From Thermoplasmatota archaeon (lineage in GTDB: Archaea > Thermoplasmatota > Penumbrarchaeia > Penumbrarchaeales > Penumbrarchaeaceae), in assembly GCA_029762535.1 (NCBI GenBank), contig JARVGK010000012.1, positions 1-64,000 of the forward strand: a stretch of DNA of 64,000 bases, given 5' to 3'. The translations under genes were made by a program, and so were the position numbers. The notes beneath the pieces were generated by a model, which saw only the letters and a list, made by a program, of their open reading frames with translations, ran no database searches and was not told where the DNA came from. Below are positions 24,785 to 35,634 of this stretch, piece by piece (position 1 is the first letter of the stretch; every line of letters begins with the position of its first letter).

Positions 24785-27460
24785 ATGAGGTCAAGGGCAG
24801 CTTTGGCACTGTTGATGTTGCTGTCGGGATCGATCCTATTCATGATGGACCCCCCCGTCGGGGGGATGGGAATGGACGGGTCGGGGACGGCGGGGGATCC
24901 CTACGTTATAAGAGACCTGTGGGACCTGCAGAAAATGAGAGAGGACCTTTGCGCCCACTACGTCCTCGGGAACGACATTGATGCTTCGGATACGTATAAC
25001 TGGTATGGTGGGAAAGGCTTCCTCCCCGTGGGAAATTACGAGAACAGGTTCAGGGGGAACCTCGACGGCAGGGCCCATATCATTCGGGAACTTTACATCA
25101 ATCGCTCGGATATGAACGATGTTGGACTCTTCGGTTACATCGTTACGGCGGGCTCCATCAGGAACGTCAAGATGTTTATGGCGAACATAACCGGGAACGA
25201 TCGCGTGGGCGCTCTGGCGGGAGAGTTGTCCTATCTCAAGGTGGTCTCGAACTGCCACGTTTCAGGTGAGATATATGGCAACAGATACGTAGGGGGCCTT
25301 GTCGGATATATAGACAGGGCCACTGTCTCGGACTGCTCTTCCAGGGCGGAGGTCAGGGGAGTGTCCTACGTCGGAGGGCTTTTGGGATATATCTGGTTCG
25401 GAAAGGTTCATACCTCCTGCGCTAAGGGTCTGGCGAACTCGACCGATCTCTTTTCAAGGGTAGGAGGTCTGGTCGGTTACAACAAGAACGGCACCGTATG
25501 CAACTGTTATTCCACGGCGACGGCCCAGGGTATATATCGAGTAGGGGGTCTATTGGGTTTCAACAATCACGGAACGGTTTCCAGATCCTTTTCCGCGGGA
25601 CGGACCGAGGGTGTGGACTGGCACGTGGGGGGACTTATCGGGACCTGCTACGAAGGGATCGTCACGGACAGCTTCTGGGACTGCAACAGCACAGGCCAGG
25701 GGAACAGCTCCGGGGGGGCGGCCAGCACCACGGTGCAGATGAGACATAGAAGCACATTCCTTGATGCGGGGTGGGACCTGGATGGGATGTGGTGCATGGT
25801 CGAGAACGCGACATATCCCTTCTTTCGATGGGAGGATACCGAGGACCCGGTCGCCGATGCGGGACCTGACCAGACCATCGAGGTCGGGCGTTACGCTTTT
25901 TTTAACGGTGGAGCGAGCCATGACGACACTTTCGTGTACGGCCATACTTGGCGTTTCGAGGATAAGGGCCCGGTCGTGTTATTCGGGGTCGAGGCGTTCC
26001 ACAGGTTCATGGACATCGGGACGTACATCGTTACGCTGTATGTTCGGGATCCTCTCGGAAAGCACGGCACCGACGAGATGAGCGTCGAGGTCAGGGATTT
26101 TACCGATCCCTACGCCGACGCCGGGAATAACCTGTACGTCGATGAGGGGACAGTCGTCACCTTGGATGGCAGCAACAGCCGAGACAATTACGGAATAGCG
26201 AACTTTACGTGGAGCTTCATCGACGGGTACGCCATCATCCTTTTCGGAGCGACTAACACATACAGGTTCGATGATCCAGGCCAGTACCGGGTAACGCTCA
26301 AGGTGACCGACCTCTGTGGTAATTGGGCCGTCGATACGGTCATGGTCACCGTTTTGGATACGACACCTCCTACGCCGATCGCGGGCCCTGACCGTGTAGT
26401 CAGAGGGGATACCACCATCGTGTTCGACGGGAGCGGCAGCTTCGACAACGTAGGGATCACCGGCTATACCTGGTCGTTCCATGACGGGATCGAGCATGTC
26501 GTGCTACACGGACCATCCCCGGCGCATATATTCGTCGTACCGGGGACGTACACGGTCACTCTCACCGTCATCGACGAGGTTTATAACAGCATGTCCGACA
26601 CCATCACCGTAACTGTCCTGGACCACATCCCTCCGGTGGCCTACGCCGGGGAAGATAGGACGGTCCCCGCTGGGAGGGAGGTGGTGCTTAATGGGTCTCT
26701 GTCGAGCGATAACATCGGGATCGAGAAATACCGGTGGTCCCTCGTTTACGATGAAGAGGAATTGATATTTCTTGAAGAGGAGTTCAGATCCACATTCGAT
26801 GTCGGTGGCGTATATCGGGTGTCTCTATATGTGTTCGACGCTGAGATGAATCACGACGAGACGTTCGTGACGCTGACCGTGTTGGATACCGGGGTCGTTC
26901 GAGGGACGGTCGCGGATGCCGATTCGAAAAGGATAGGGGGCGTGGACGTCGATATAGTCGCATCCGACGGGAAAATGTATTCCACGAGGACGAGGGCCGA
27001 TGGGAACTTCTCGATAGAGGTCCATTACGGGCCGTTCGAATGGACGATCTCGAAGAAGGGCTACAGGTCCATCAATGGGAGCTCGTATCTGAACGCGATG
27101 GAGGACGAATACCTGGACCTTGATACTACTCCCTTGATATGGATAGGAGGGGATGGCCCCAAAAACCCCCTGCCCTATATACTGTCATCTTTCTTCCTGA
27201 TCGTGTTGATCATCTCGATATCCGCCGGATCGGTCATGTTCTTTACCCTGAAGAGGCCGACAGGAAAGAGGGTGGATGCGGACCCGGAGGGAGATTATAA
27301 AATCCACGAAGATGTTGATCGGACCAATACCGGGTATATCCCTTCGCTTTACAAGGAGGAAGGGGTATGGACCAAGGATCCCTATACGGGATCATATCCT
27401 GAATACCGTTCATATAACCATGAGGATCCAGCGGAGGATTTGATAGAATGTCGATGGTAG
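24785..27460 (+). CDS. Surface protein with GLUG repeats, PKD-like domains and C-terminal membrane anchor
   Basis: The ATG at 24785 follows GGAG by about eight bases; the upstream GTG at 24767 would add six residues before the signal peptide. The 891-residue product has a signal peptide (MRSRAALALLMLLSGSILFM). GLUG-type repeats at about 100-320 have the form VGGLVGYNKNGTVCNCYS and VGGLLGFNNHGTVSRSFS, which build a beta-helix. About four PKD-like domains follow (about 355-700), for example FDGSGSFDNVGITGYTWSF. A carboxypeptidase-like module comes next, then a transmembrane helix at about 797-820 and a 70-residue charged cytoplasmic tail. Its first 90 codons are close in sequence to those of the next gene, so the pair arose by duplication. 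Adhesion or envelope role is inferred. Confidence 0.85.
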   Translation: MRSRAALALLMLLSGSILFMMDPPVGGMGMDGSGTAGDPYVIRDLWDLQKMREDLCAHYVLGNDIDASDTYNWYGGKGFLPVGNYENRFRGNLDGRAHIIRELYINRSDMNDVGLFGYIVTAGSIRNVKMFMANITGNDRVGALAGELSYLKVVSNCHVSGEIYGNRYVGGLVGYIDRATVSDCSSRAEVRGVSYVGGLLGYIWFGKVHTSCAKGLANSTDLFSRVGGLVGYNKNGTVCNCYSTATAQGIYRVGGLLGFNNHGTVSRSFSAGRTEGVDWHVGGLIGTCYEGIVTDSFWDCNSTGQGNSSGGAASTTVQMRHRSTFLDAGWDLDGMWCMVENATYPFFRWEDTEDPVADAGPDQTIEVGRYAFFNGGASHDDTFVYGHTWRFEDKGPVVLFGVEAFHRFMDIGTYIVTLYVRDPLGKHGTDEMSVEVRDFTDPYADAGNNLYVDEGTVVTLDGSNSRDNYGIANFTWSFIDGYAIILFGATNTYRFDDPGQYRVTLKVTDLCGNWAVDTVMVTVLDTTPPTPIAGPDRVVRGDTTIVFDGSGSFDNVGITGYTWSFHDGIEHVVLHGPSPAHIFVVPGTYTVTLTVIDEVYNSMSDTITVTVLDHIPPVAYAGEDRTVPAGREVVLNGSLSSDNIGIEKYRWSLVYDEEELIFLEEEFRSTFDVGGVYRVSLYVFDAEMNHDETFVTLTVLDTGVVRGTVADADSKRIGGVDVDIVASDGKMYSTRTRADGNFSIEVHYGPFEWTISKKGYRSINGSSYLNAMEDEYLDLDTTPLIWIGGDGPKNPLPYILSSFFLIVLIISISAGSVMFFTLKRPTGKRVDADPEGDYKIHEDVDRTNTGYIPSLYKEEGVWTKDPYTGSYPEYRSYNHEDPAEDLIECRW

Positions 27461-30400
27461 AAGGGATGAGGATGATAAAAGCGAGTAATGTGATCATTAT
27501 TTTGCTGTCCACTGCCATTATTCAGCTACTTGTCTTGCCAGGGCCCACCTCCCTGGGGGATCCGATCCCGGAGCAATCCTTCGGGGGCGGATCGGGGACG
27601 GCGGGGGATCCCTACGTCATCGAGGACGTGTGGGATCTCCAGAATATGAGCAAGGATCTCAGCGCCCACTACGTCCTCGGGAACGATATCGACGCCTCCG
27701 ATACGATCAATTGGAACTCGGGGGCGGGATTCGATCCGATCGGGACCAAAACGATCAATTTCAAGGGAAGCCTGGATGGAGAGGGACATTCCATCAACGG
27801 CCTGTTCATAAATCGTTCTGAAGAGGATTACGTAGGTTTGATCGATATATTATATTATGGAGGAAGGATCATCGATCTGAATATATACGATTCAAATATA
27901 ACCGGCGGATCCTATGTTGGAGGTCTGTCCGGGTATAACTTAGGTTATATTGAAAATTCGTCCTTTTCAGGGAGGGTCAGTGGTAAGAACTATACTGGGA
28001 TGATAACAGGATATAATATTGGAAGTATATCAGGTTCTCATACTTACGGGATCATGATCGGAGGAAATTATGTTGGAGGTATCGTAGGTTTCCAATATTC
28101 ATATTATCATTATTATTCTGGAAAGATCGAGAATACTTTTTCTGAAGCGAATGTGATAGGAAAATCGCATATCGGAGGGTTATGTGGTTCCAACACCGGA
28201 CCGATCATAGATTCTTTTTATACTGGAAATGTATCTGGCGATAAAGCTGTAGGAGGTATACTTGGCAGTATAGGAGAGGACGGATACGTCTCGAATTCCT
28301 TCTATGATGTGGATAATGTACTCATCAACGGTCGGAATCATCTGACCATCGGCGGATTGTTCCATGATGAGTATGAGGATTGGTTTAGAAACAATAGGAC
28401 CTTGAACATTTCACACTATAATGATACTTTGATACCTTCCGGAGACCATTATGAGATAAATGCTGTAGATGGAATGAAAAAATTGCTCGTTTTCTCTCAT
28501 ATCGAAGATTATAAGTTCAGATTGTCTTCGGACATAGATCTTATTATATTCCCCGGGCTACATATCCCTTTCTTTCGCGCAGCGGAATTCAATGGGAACG
28601 GATACAAGGTATACAACCTATGTCTGGATCAGGATTTTTCATATTATACTGGACTCTTTGGATTTAATTCAGGAGGTTTTATCTCAAATTTATCCATGGT
28701 CGATGTTAATGTGAAGGGTGATAATAATGTAAGTGGTTTGATAGGTTATAATCATAAGGGTGACGTCAAGGATATTCAGGTAAATGGAATCATATCTGGT
28801 AAGAATAACATTGGAGGTGTCATCGGATCAAATTATAATACGAATGTCATAAGCTCTTCAAATTTTAATGGAACCATAAATGGGGCATTCTCTGTCGGCG
28901 GTATTGTTGGTAATAATCTTGGAAATGTTTTCAATTGTTATTCATCTGTTAATATTTATGGACGGAGAAACAATATTGGGGGAATATGCGGGTCGAATAC
29001 CGGTTCGATCAAGAACTCGAACGTTTACGGGAACCTGAGTGGCGATCATAACGTCGGTGGAATAGTTGGATCGACCTCCGGTCCTGTCTCTTTTTGCAGG
29101 TCATATTCATATGCTACGGGAAACAGGTCCATAGGATGCATTGCAGGAACGAATACAGGAACTATATCGGATGTGCTATCGGAAGGATTCGCCCATGGTG
29201 ATCTATCTGTCGGTGGGATTTCGGGCAAAGCGAATGGACATATAATGAGGTCCAGATCTAAATCAAACATCGATGGTCGTTCATCTATAGGCGGAATTGC
29301 CGGAAACAGCAATCGGATTATCATGGATTGTGCGTTCTCAGGAAAGATTGTTTCGACCGGATATTCTTCGGGTGGAATAGTTGGGGACTTGCAGGGTTCA
29401 AATTGGGATAATTCCGGGTACGTGATGGATAGTGTATCCTCTGGGGAGGTAGATGGACATATTTCTGTCGGGGGAATAGCTGGTTACAGCAGCGGAACCA
29501 TCGTTGATTCATGTTCATTGACAAATGTTAGCGGTATTCTGCATGTCGGTGGCGTTGTCGGTTTGTACAGAGGAATTGTGAATAATTGTTATTACAATAT
29601 AGATAAGGTACTAATCAACGGCATACATCAGGTTACATATTGTGGCCTGTTCGATCGCCAGTATTTGGATTGGATCCAAAGCAATAAGGTTTTGAACATT
29701 TCGGATTACGGCGAATGGTTGGTTCAAACACATGATGGCTATGATGTGTCATCCATAGATGGATTAAAATATCTTCTCGGTTTTTCCCATGAAAATAATA
29801 TCCGTATAAGCATAATTGCAGATATCGATCTGTCCAATAAATATAATCTCCACATCCCATATTTTTCGGGAGAGGAATTCGATGGGAACGGTCACAAATT
29901 ATTGAATTTGACAGTAGACCAGGATTTCTCTAATTATCTCGGTTTGATAGGTTACAACGATGGCGGGACGATCAGGGACCTATCCCTCTTCCATCTGAAT
30001 ATTACTGGCCAAAGATATATTGGGGGAATTACAGGATACAACAACGGAGGAAAGATCACCAATGTATTGGTCGATGGTGCCATATGTGGAAAGGATGAAC
30101 ACACAGGCGGAATAGTCGGATACAATTCAGGCAACCTTCACAATTCTTCCTCAAGTGGAATGCTCTCTGGAAAAAATGTTGTAGGCGGTTTGATAGGAGA
30201 ACACTGGGGTTCATTGACGGATTCATATTCATCGATGAATATCAATGGCGAAGGGTCCATAGGAGTATTGGTCGGAAGAAATCATGGAAAGATATTCAAC
30301 TCATTTTATAATATAGATCAAGTTGAGATAAATGGAATGAATCATATTTATAGAGGGGGGATCTTCGATCGACAGTTCAACGATTGGATAACGAATGATA

Positions 30401-33400
30401 GATCACTTGACATCAATGATTACAAAGATTCACTTCCATTTTCGAGAGGGTTTTATGAGATATCGTCCGTTCAGGGGATCAGGGATGTTTTGGGCTTTTC
30501 GTCATCTGAAGGGCTGAGGTTTAGAATGGTTTCGGATATCGATCTCAAGGATGAGTCGGGTTTACACATCCCTCATTTTTCCGCGGAGGAATTCGATGGA
30601 AATGGTTTTACAGTATCAAACTTGAATATGGAAAATAATTTTTCAGAGAAGATCGGTTTTTTTGGAGAGGTGTCCAGAGGAAATATCAGAAACGTAGTTC
30701 TAAAGGATGTAAGGATAACCGGAACGAACCACGTTGGTTCGTTGGCGGGATCGAATAATGGCAACATATACCATTCATATTCCGAAGGTTCTATCTCGGC
30801 ATGGGACAATGTGGGCCTTTTAGTGGGAAGTAATTCAGGAACGATCTTGAATTCAAGAACGGAGGGAACCTTGAATGGAAGAAGTCGTGCAGGTCTTATT
30901 GCTGGTATGAATTATGGAGCAATTTTAGATTCATCCGTTGAAGGTATATTAAAAGGAAAGGACTTTATTGGGGGATTGGCCGGTGAGAATCGAGGTTTTA
31001 TAAATAGATCCTTTTCAACAACCCAGGTCAAAGGCAGTGTAGAGTGTGTGGGGGGCATATGTGGTATGAATACAGGATCGATCTCAGAAACCTGTTCAAA
31101 CGGAGAGGTAAAAGGTTCTGAGAAAGTAGGTGGTCTGGTGGGATATAATGGTATGTTCGGAAAAATTAAGGATTCATATTCAATATCATCGGTCGAGGGA
31201 AATAAGAATATTGGAGGTTTGGTAGGAGCCAATGAATTATATTCTTTAATATCGAATGTATATTCTTCAGGAAGGATTGTAGGCAATATGAATGTCGGCG
31301 CCATCACAGGATATAACGGTGGGACAATCAAGAACAGTTTCTGGGACAATGAGTCTTCCCTTCAGACCTCAAGCGCTGGAGGAATGGGTAAAAGCACATC
31401 GGAACTCATGAAAAACAAGACCTATACAAGCGCAGGATGGGATATGGATGACGTTTGGTGGATGATTGATACGGCCACGCGGCCAATATTGAGGATGGAG
31501 TGGTCTGAAAGTATATCCAATATACATCAATTACAGATGATGGCAGCTAATTTAAGCGCTGATTATGAACTCGTGAGCGATCTGGACCTATCATCGATCA
31601 CAGAAGAGTCGGAAATTTGGGGAACGAATCTTTCATCTGGTAAGGGATTTTTCCCAATAGGGGATATGAATGGACCATTTTTAGGCACCTTCGATGGTTT
31701 GGATTATGAGATCAAAAATTTATATATCAATAATGCCGATAAGGACAATGTTGGATTGTTTGGTTATATTGGGAAAGGAGGGGCCTTGACAAATGTAAAG
31801 ATATCTGATGTATATGTCATAGGTAATTCATATGTCGGTGGGATCGCCGGGTATATTTACTATGGATATTTGACTTTTTCATATTCGAAAGGATTTATTA
31901 AAGGAAATGAATATGTTGGAGGGATAACGGGCAGTCTATTGGGCACGACGATATCACACTCTTTTTCAGAAGGGAGCGTTAAAGGTCATGGTATCGTTGG
32001 AGGACTGGCGGGTTCGAATAATGCTGCTGGAGTGATATCGAATTCCTATTCCAATGTTGTATGTGATGGTATCATACGGGTAGGAGGTATGGTAGGATAT
32101 AATGCGGGTAAAATATACAATTCATATTCATCCGGGAGAGTAACAGGAAATGAGAGGATAGGCGGTATGGTCGGATCGGATTATGGGTTGGTAATATTGA
32201 GTTTCTGGGATAATGAAACATCAGGACAAACCAGCAGCCCGGGAGGGATTGGAAAGAATACTTCAGAGATGAAGATTAGAATAACCTTCTCAAATGCTCA
32301 TTGGGACCTATCAAATATCTGGTGTATTGCGGAAGGTTTGACATATCCACTTCTGAGGTGGCAGGATAAGGCACCTCCAATAGCCAATGCGGGAAATGAT
32401 ATAACCATCGACCAGGGAACGTTATTGAAATTTAACGGAAGCGCCAGCTATGACGATCTGATGATAGCTCAATTCGAATGGACATTTAATATCGATGATT
32501 ATGCGGTTGTATTATATGGTAAAGGTCCCACATATCTGTTCGATAGACCGGGGACCTTCCTGGTCACTTTGACCGTCATTGATGTTGTTGACCTTATCGA
32601 TAGCGATACCATTATAGTGAATGTAAGAGAGGTCGAAGGTTACGATCCGTTCCCTCCTGTTGCTAATGCGGGAAATGATATTATTATTGTCAATGGAAGT
32701 AAGGTTACTTTTGACGGCAGTGCATCTTATGATAATATTGGTATCGTCAATTATACCTGGACCTTATACGACAATAAAACGATCTTCCTTTATGGTGTGA
32801 ACCCAACGTATATTTTCAACTTTGTTGGATCATATTGTGTTACATTGAATGTAAGTGATGCTTGGGGGTCTTGGAGTGTCGATATGATCAATGTGACCGT
32901 CATTGAATTGCCATATGTCGATGAAACGTCTCCCATCTGCATAGCAGGATCTGATGTGGAGATTAATGAAAGAGAGAGAGTCTATTTCGATGGAAGAGGA
33001 AGCCACGATAACGTCGGGATCGCAAGCTATACCTGGACCTTCTTCGACGGGATCGAGGACGTGGTCCTTCAAGGGAGCACTCCCTCCCACATATTCACCG
33101 TTCCCGGAAGATACACCATAACTCTCACCGTCATGGACGAGGCGGGGAACTCCGGATCCGACACGATGACCGTGTCGGTTCGGGACATAACCCCTCCCAT
33201 CGCGAACGCCGGGGAAGATCTCGTAATTGATGAGGGATCCCCTGTCCAGTTCGACGGAAGCGAGAGCTCCGACAACGTGATGATAGTGAACTACACATGG
33301 ACCGTGATATCGGGGTCCCGAAGGACCTCCCTCTATGGCGTGGACCCTGTCCACGTCTTCGGGGATCCGGGAGTGTACGTCGTGACATTGGAGGTCCTTG

Positions 33401-33837
33401 ACGGGGCAGGTCTCACCGACAGCCATGCCATAATGATCACCGTTCTTGATGCAACACCCCCTGCCTCTGTCGCCGGTCCGGATCGGACCGTGGATGTCGG
33501 CACCCTGGTGATTTTCGACGGCAGCGGAAGTTCCGACAACGTCGGGATCGTGAATTACACCTGGACCTTCAACGACGGATCGGCCAATGTGATACTTTAT
33601 GGAATACATCCATCTCACACATTTTCGATCCCCGGGACATATACCGTCACATTGACCGTAAGGGACGAGGCGGGGAACGAGGGGATCGACTCATTTTCCG
33701 TGAATGTGATCGCCGAGGAAAAGGCAGATGACCATCTCGCCGCTCAGATCGCTGCCATGGTCATGCTGGTTCCCCTTTCAGTCCTTGTCCTCTATCTTCT
33801 GGTCCGATCGAAAAGGAGGAGGGGGCCCGAGGAATGA
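27448..33837 (+). CDS. Giant GLUG-repeat surface protein with PKD domains and C-terminal anchor
   Basis: The 2129-residue product starts at an ATG overlapping the previous gene by 13 bases, with GGAGG ten bases upstream; ATG 27466 is an alternative. A signal anchor (about residues 12-35) precedes the shared motif GSGTAGDPYVIEDVWDLQNM. Residues about 120-1640 hold dozens of GLUG repeats (GGLSGYNLGYIENSSFSG type). A larger unit carrying the FDRQYLDWIQSNKVLNISDY and EEFDGNGHKLLNL type sequences occurs three times. Five PKD-like domains lie at about 1645-2085, then a transmembrane helix (about 2099-2121) and a basic end (RSKRRRGPEE). The core is AT-rich: bases 28621-28680 hold 20 G+C of 60, while 33001-33060 hold 34 of 60. 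The switch at about 33000 falls between PKD repeats. A large adhesin-like beta-helix is the likely form. Confidence 0.85.
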   Translation: MSMVEGMRMIKASNVIIILLSTAIIQLLVLPGPTSLGDPIPEQSFGGGSGTAGDPYVIEDVWDLQNMSKDLSAHYVLGNDIDASDTINWNSGAGFDPIGTKTINFKGSLDGEGHSINGLFINRSEEDYVGLIDILYYGGRIIDLNIYDSNITGGSYVGGLSGYNLGYIENSSFSGRVSGKNYTGMITGYNIGSISGSHTYGIMIGGNYVGGIVGFQYSYYHYYSGKIENTFSEANVIGKSHIGGLCGSNTGPIIDSFYTGNVSGDKAVGGILGSIGEDGYVSNSFYDVDNVLINGRNHLTIGGLFHDEYEDWFRNNRTLNISHYNDTLIPSGDHYEINAVDGMKKLLVFSHIEDYKFRLSSDIDLIIFPGLHIPFFRAAEFNGNGYKVYNLCLDQDFSYYTGLFGFNSGGFISNLSMVDVNVKGDNNVSGLIGYNHKGDVKDIQVNGIISGKNNIGGVIGSNYNTNVISSSNFNGTINGAFSVGGIVGNNLGNVFNCYSSVNIYGRRNNIGGICGSNTGSIKNSNVYGNLSGDHNVGGIVGSTSGPVSFCRSYSYATGNRSIGCIAGTNTGTISDVLSEGFAHGDLSVGGISGKANGHIMRSRSKSNIDGRSSIGGIAGNSNRIIMDCAFSGKIVSTGYSSGGIVGDLQGSNWDNSGYVMDSVSSGEVDGHISVGGIAGYSSGTIVDSCSLTNVSGILHVGGVVGLYRGIVNNCYYNIDKVLINGIHQVTYCGLFDRQYLDWIQSNKVLNISDYGEWLVQTHDGYDVSSIDGLKYLLGFSHENNIRISIIADIDLSNKYNLHIPYFSGEEFDGNGHKLLNLTVDQDFSNYLGLIGYNDGGTIRDLSLFHLNITGQRYIGGITGYNNGGKITNVLVDGAICGKDEHTGGIVGYNSGNLHNSSSSGMLSGKNVVGGLIGEHWGSLTDSYSSMNINGEGSIGVLVGRNHGKIFNSFYNIDQVEINGMNHIYRGGIFDRQFNDWITNDRSLDINDYKDSLPFSRGFYEISSVQGIRDVLGFSSSEGLRFRMVSDIDLKDESGLHIPHFSAEEFDGNGFTVSNLNMENNFSEKIGFFGEVSRGNIRNVVLKDVRITGTNHVGSLAGSNNGNIYHSYSEGSISAWDNVGLLVGSNSGTILNSRTEGTLNGRSRAGLIAGMNYGAILDSSVEGILKGKDFIGGLAGENRGFINRSFSTTQVKGSVECVGGICGMNTGSISETCSNGEVKGSEKVGGLVGYNGMFGKIKDSYSISSVEGNKNIGGLVGANELYSLISNVYSSGRIVGNMNVGAITGYNGGTIKNSFWDNESSLQTSSAGGMGKSTSELMKNKTYTSAGWDMDDVWWMIDTATRPILRMEWSESISNIHQLQMMAANLSADYELVSDLDLSSITEESEIWGTNLSSGKGFFPIGDMNGPFLGTFDGLDYEIKNLYINNADKDNVGLFGYIGKGGALTNVKISDVYVIGNSYVGGIAGYIYYGYLTFSYSKGFIKGNEYVGGITGSLLGTTISHSFSEGSVKGHGIVGGLAGSNNAAGVISNSYSNVVCDGIIRVGGMVGYNAGKIYNSYSSGRVTGNERIGGMVGSDYGLVILSFWDNETSGQTSSPGGIGKNTSEMKIRITFSNAHWDLSNIWCIAEGLTYPLLRWQDKAPPIANAGNDITIDQGTLLKFNGSASYDDLMIAQFEWTFNIDDYAVVLYGKGPTYLFDRPGTFLVTLTVIDVVDLIDSDTIIVNVREVEGYDPFPPVANAGNDIIIVNGSKVTFDGSASYDNIGIVNYTWTLYDNKTIFLYGVNPTYIFNFVGSYCVTLNVSDAWGSWSVDMINVTVIELPYVDETSPICIAGSDVEINERERVYFDGRGSHDNVGIASYTWTFFDGIEDVVLQGSTPSHIFTVPGRYTITLTVMDEAGNSGSDTMTVSVRDITPPIANAGEDLVIDEGSPVQFDGSESSDNVMIVNYTWTVISGSRRTSLYGVDPVHVFGDPGVYVVTLEVLDGAGLTDSHAIMITVLDATPPASVAGPDRTVDVGTLVIFDGSGSSDNVGIVNYTWTFNDGSANVILYGIHPSHTFSIPGTYTVTLTVRDEAGNEGIDSFSVNVIAEEKADDHLAAQIAAMVMLVPLSVLVLYLLVRSKRRRGPEE

Positions 33838-33843
33838 TCCCGA

Positions 33844-35634
33844 TCAGATCCTTCTGGTTCGGTCCTTCAACCATTTCCTGGTATCCGGATCCAGCCTTCG
33901 GGTGAGGCGGTGGTACACGTCCCTGTGATAGTTGTTGAGCCACTTCCTCTCTTCGTTGGTAAGGAGATGGACGTTGATAAGCCTCCTGTCTATGGGGGCC
34001 AAGGTTATGGTCTCGAAGCGAAGGAAAGTGGTATCCTCCGTCGAGAACTCCTCGTCCCTGACGACCACTATCACGTTCTCTATCCTCATGCCGTACTCGC
34101 CGACCTTGTAGAAACCCGGCTCGTTCGATAACACGTTCCCATCGGCGAGAGGGACGCCCGTATCCCGAGGAGTTATTCCCATCGGTCCCTCATGGACGTT
34201 TAGATAATGTCCGATGCCATGCCCCGTCCCATGATTGTAGTTCATACCGGCATCCCATAGCGCCCTTCTGGCGAAAGCGTCTATCTGCTTTCCTGAGAAC
34301 CCCTTGGGGAACCTCAAGGATGCGATAGCTATATGCCCCTTCAGTACCCGGGTGAAATGGTCCTTCTGCTCCTCGGTCACATCTCCGGTCGTCACCGTCC
34401 TGGTTATGTCCGTCGTGCCATACAGGTACTGACCGCCTGAATCGAGAAGGAATATCCCTTTGCCAACGGGGATGTTCGTCTCCTCCGTCGGCTCGTAATG
34501 TATTATAGCGCCGTGCTCACCGAACGATGCTATTGTTGAGAAGCTCGGCCCGATGTGGTCCTTGTTCTGGGCCCTGAACTCCTCGACCTTACGAGCGGCA
34601 TCGAGCTCGGTGACCGTTTCGCCCATCCTCAACGATCTCTCGAGCCATCGCAGGAACCTGCACACCGCGATCCCGTCATGTACGTGTGCCTTCTTGAAGC
34701 CCTTCAACTCTCTATCGTTCTTGATGGATTTGAACTCCACCACAGGGGACCTATCCCTTATCAGACCCTTCGCCTCGCCGAGCTTGAGCTCTATCCATTT
34801 GTTCGTGACCTTCTCATCGGTCCAGATCCTGCCCTTCTGCTTTCCCAACCCCTCGAGGAACATTCCAATGTCCCTGTAATCGTGGATCTCAACATATCTC
34901 TTGAGCTTCTTCCTCATCCTGGCGTTCACCTTTTGGAGATCGATGAAAAGATGGGACCTCCTGGGTCCAATGACAGCGTAGGATATGAACACGGGGTTGT
35001 ATTTGACATCGCTCCCCCGCAGGTTGAAGGTCCATGCGACGGCGTCCAGCTGCGTGAGTATCATCGATGTCGCATTGTTCTTCTTCATCCTCTCCCTGAT
35101 CCTCGTAAGCTTGTCAGGCATCGATTCTCCGGCGATGCTCGTGGGAAGTATTGAGATCGGGTCCGAAGGCAGCTTCGGTCTATCCTCCCAAAGCTCATCG
35201 ACGAGGTTCCTCTCGACATATCTGAACGAGATGCCCTTCTTGGAGAGCCGGCCATCCAGCTCTTTCGCCCTCTCCATGGACAGAAGCCTGGGGTCTATTC
35301 CTACCTTATCGCCCCTGGACAGTTCTTCGATGAGGAACTCCTCCATCTTGGGCACATCGGGCATCCCCATCCTGTAGAGGTCGATCCCCGATCCGGAAAG
35401 CTGCTCCTCGGCCTGAACGAAGTACCTGCCGTCCGTCCAGAGTCCAGCCTTGTCCATCGTGACGACGACATCTCCGGCGGACCCTGTGAAACGGGAGACC
35501 CACGCCCTTCTCTGCCAGCATTCCGGGACGTATTCGCTTTGATGTGGGTCCGTGCTCGGTATCAAATAGGCCGAGAGCCTCTCCGTCATCATCAGGTTCC
35601 TCAAGGCCTCGATCCTTTCAGATGTCCCTTTCAT
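33844..35634 (-). CDS. Xaa-Pro aminopeptidase (M24B)
   Basis: The product has 596 residues from the ATG at 35634; a GTG at 35643 would add three. It is a long three-domain form of creatinase-fold aminopeptidase P. Two creatinase N-terminal domains (ending about 330) precede the catalytic domain. Metal ligands are seen in LLDSGGQYLYGTTDITRT (two aspartates), HGTGHGIGHYLNVHEG (histidine), NEPGFYK (glutamate) and MRIENVIVV (glutamate). By family it removes N-terminal residues before proline, in the cytoplasm; no signal peptide is present. It is convergent with the giant GLUG gene with only six bases between stops. Confidence 0.93.
   Translation of the reverse strand: MKGTSERIEALRNLMMTERLSAYLIPSTDPHQSEYVPECWQRRAWVSRFTGSAGDVVVTMDKAGLWTDGRYFVQAEEQLSGSGIDLYRMGMPDVPKMEEFLIEELSRGDKVGIDPRLLSMERAKELDGRLSKKGISFRYVERNLVDELWEDRPKLPSDPISILPTSIAGESMPDKLTRIRERMKKNNATSMILTQLDAVAWTFNLRGSDVKYNPVFISYAVIGPRRSHLFIDLQKVNARMRKKLKRYVEIHDYRDIGMFLEGLGKQKGRIWTDEKVTNKWIELKLGEAKGLIRDRSPVVEFKSIKNDRELKGFKKAHVHDGIAVCRFLRWLERSLRMGETVTELDAARKVEEFRAQNKDHIGPSFSTIASFGEHGAIIHYEPTEETNIPVGKGIFLLDSGGQYLYGTTDITRTVTTGDVTEEQKDHFTRVLKGHIAIASLRFPKGFSGKQIDAFARRALWDAGMNYNHGTGHGIGHYLNVHEGPMGITPRDTGVPLADGNVLSNEPGFYKVGEYGMRIENVIVVVRDEEFSTEDTTFLRFETITLAPIDRRLINVHLLTNEERKWLNNYHRDVYHRLTRRLDPDTRKWLKDRTRRI

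Noticed and set aside
27900-32350. Regularly spaced short repeats that look array-like, considered as a CRISPR or satellite array
   Set aside because: The period is set by GLUG codons in one long open frame, the units are diverged, and there are no constant repeats with unique spacers.
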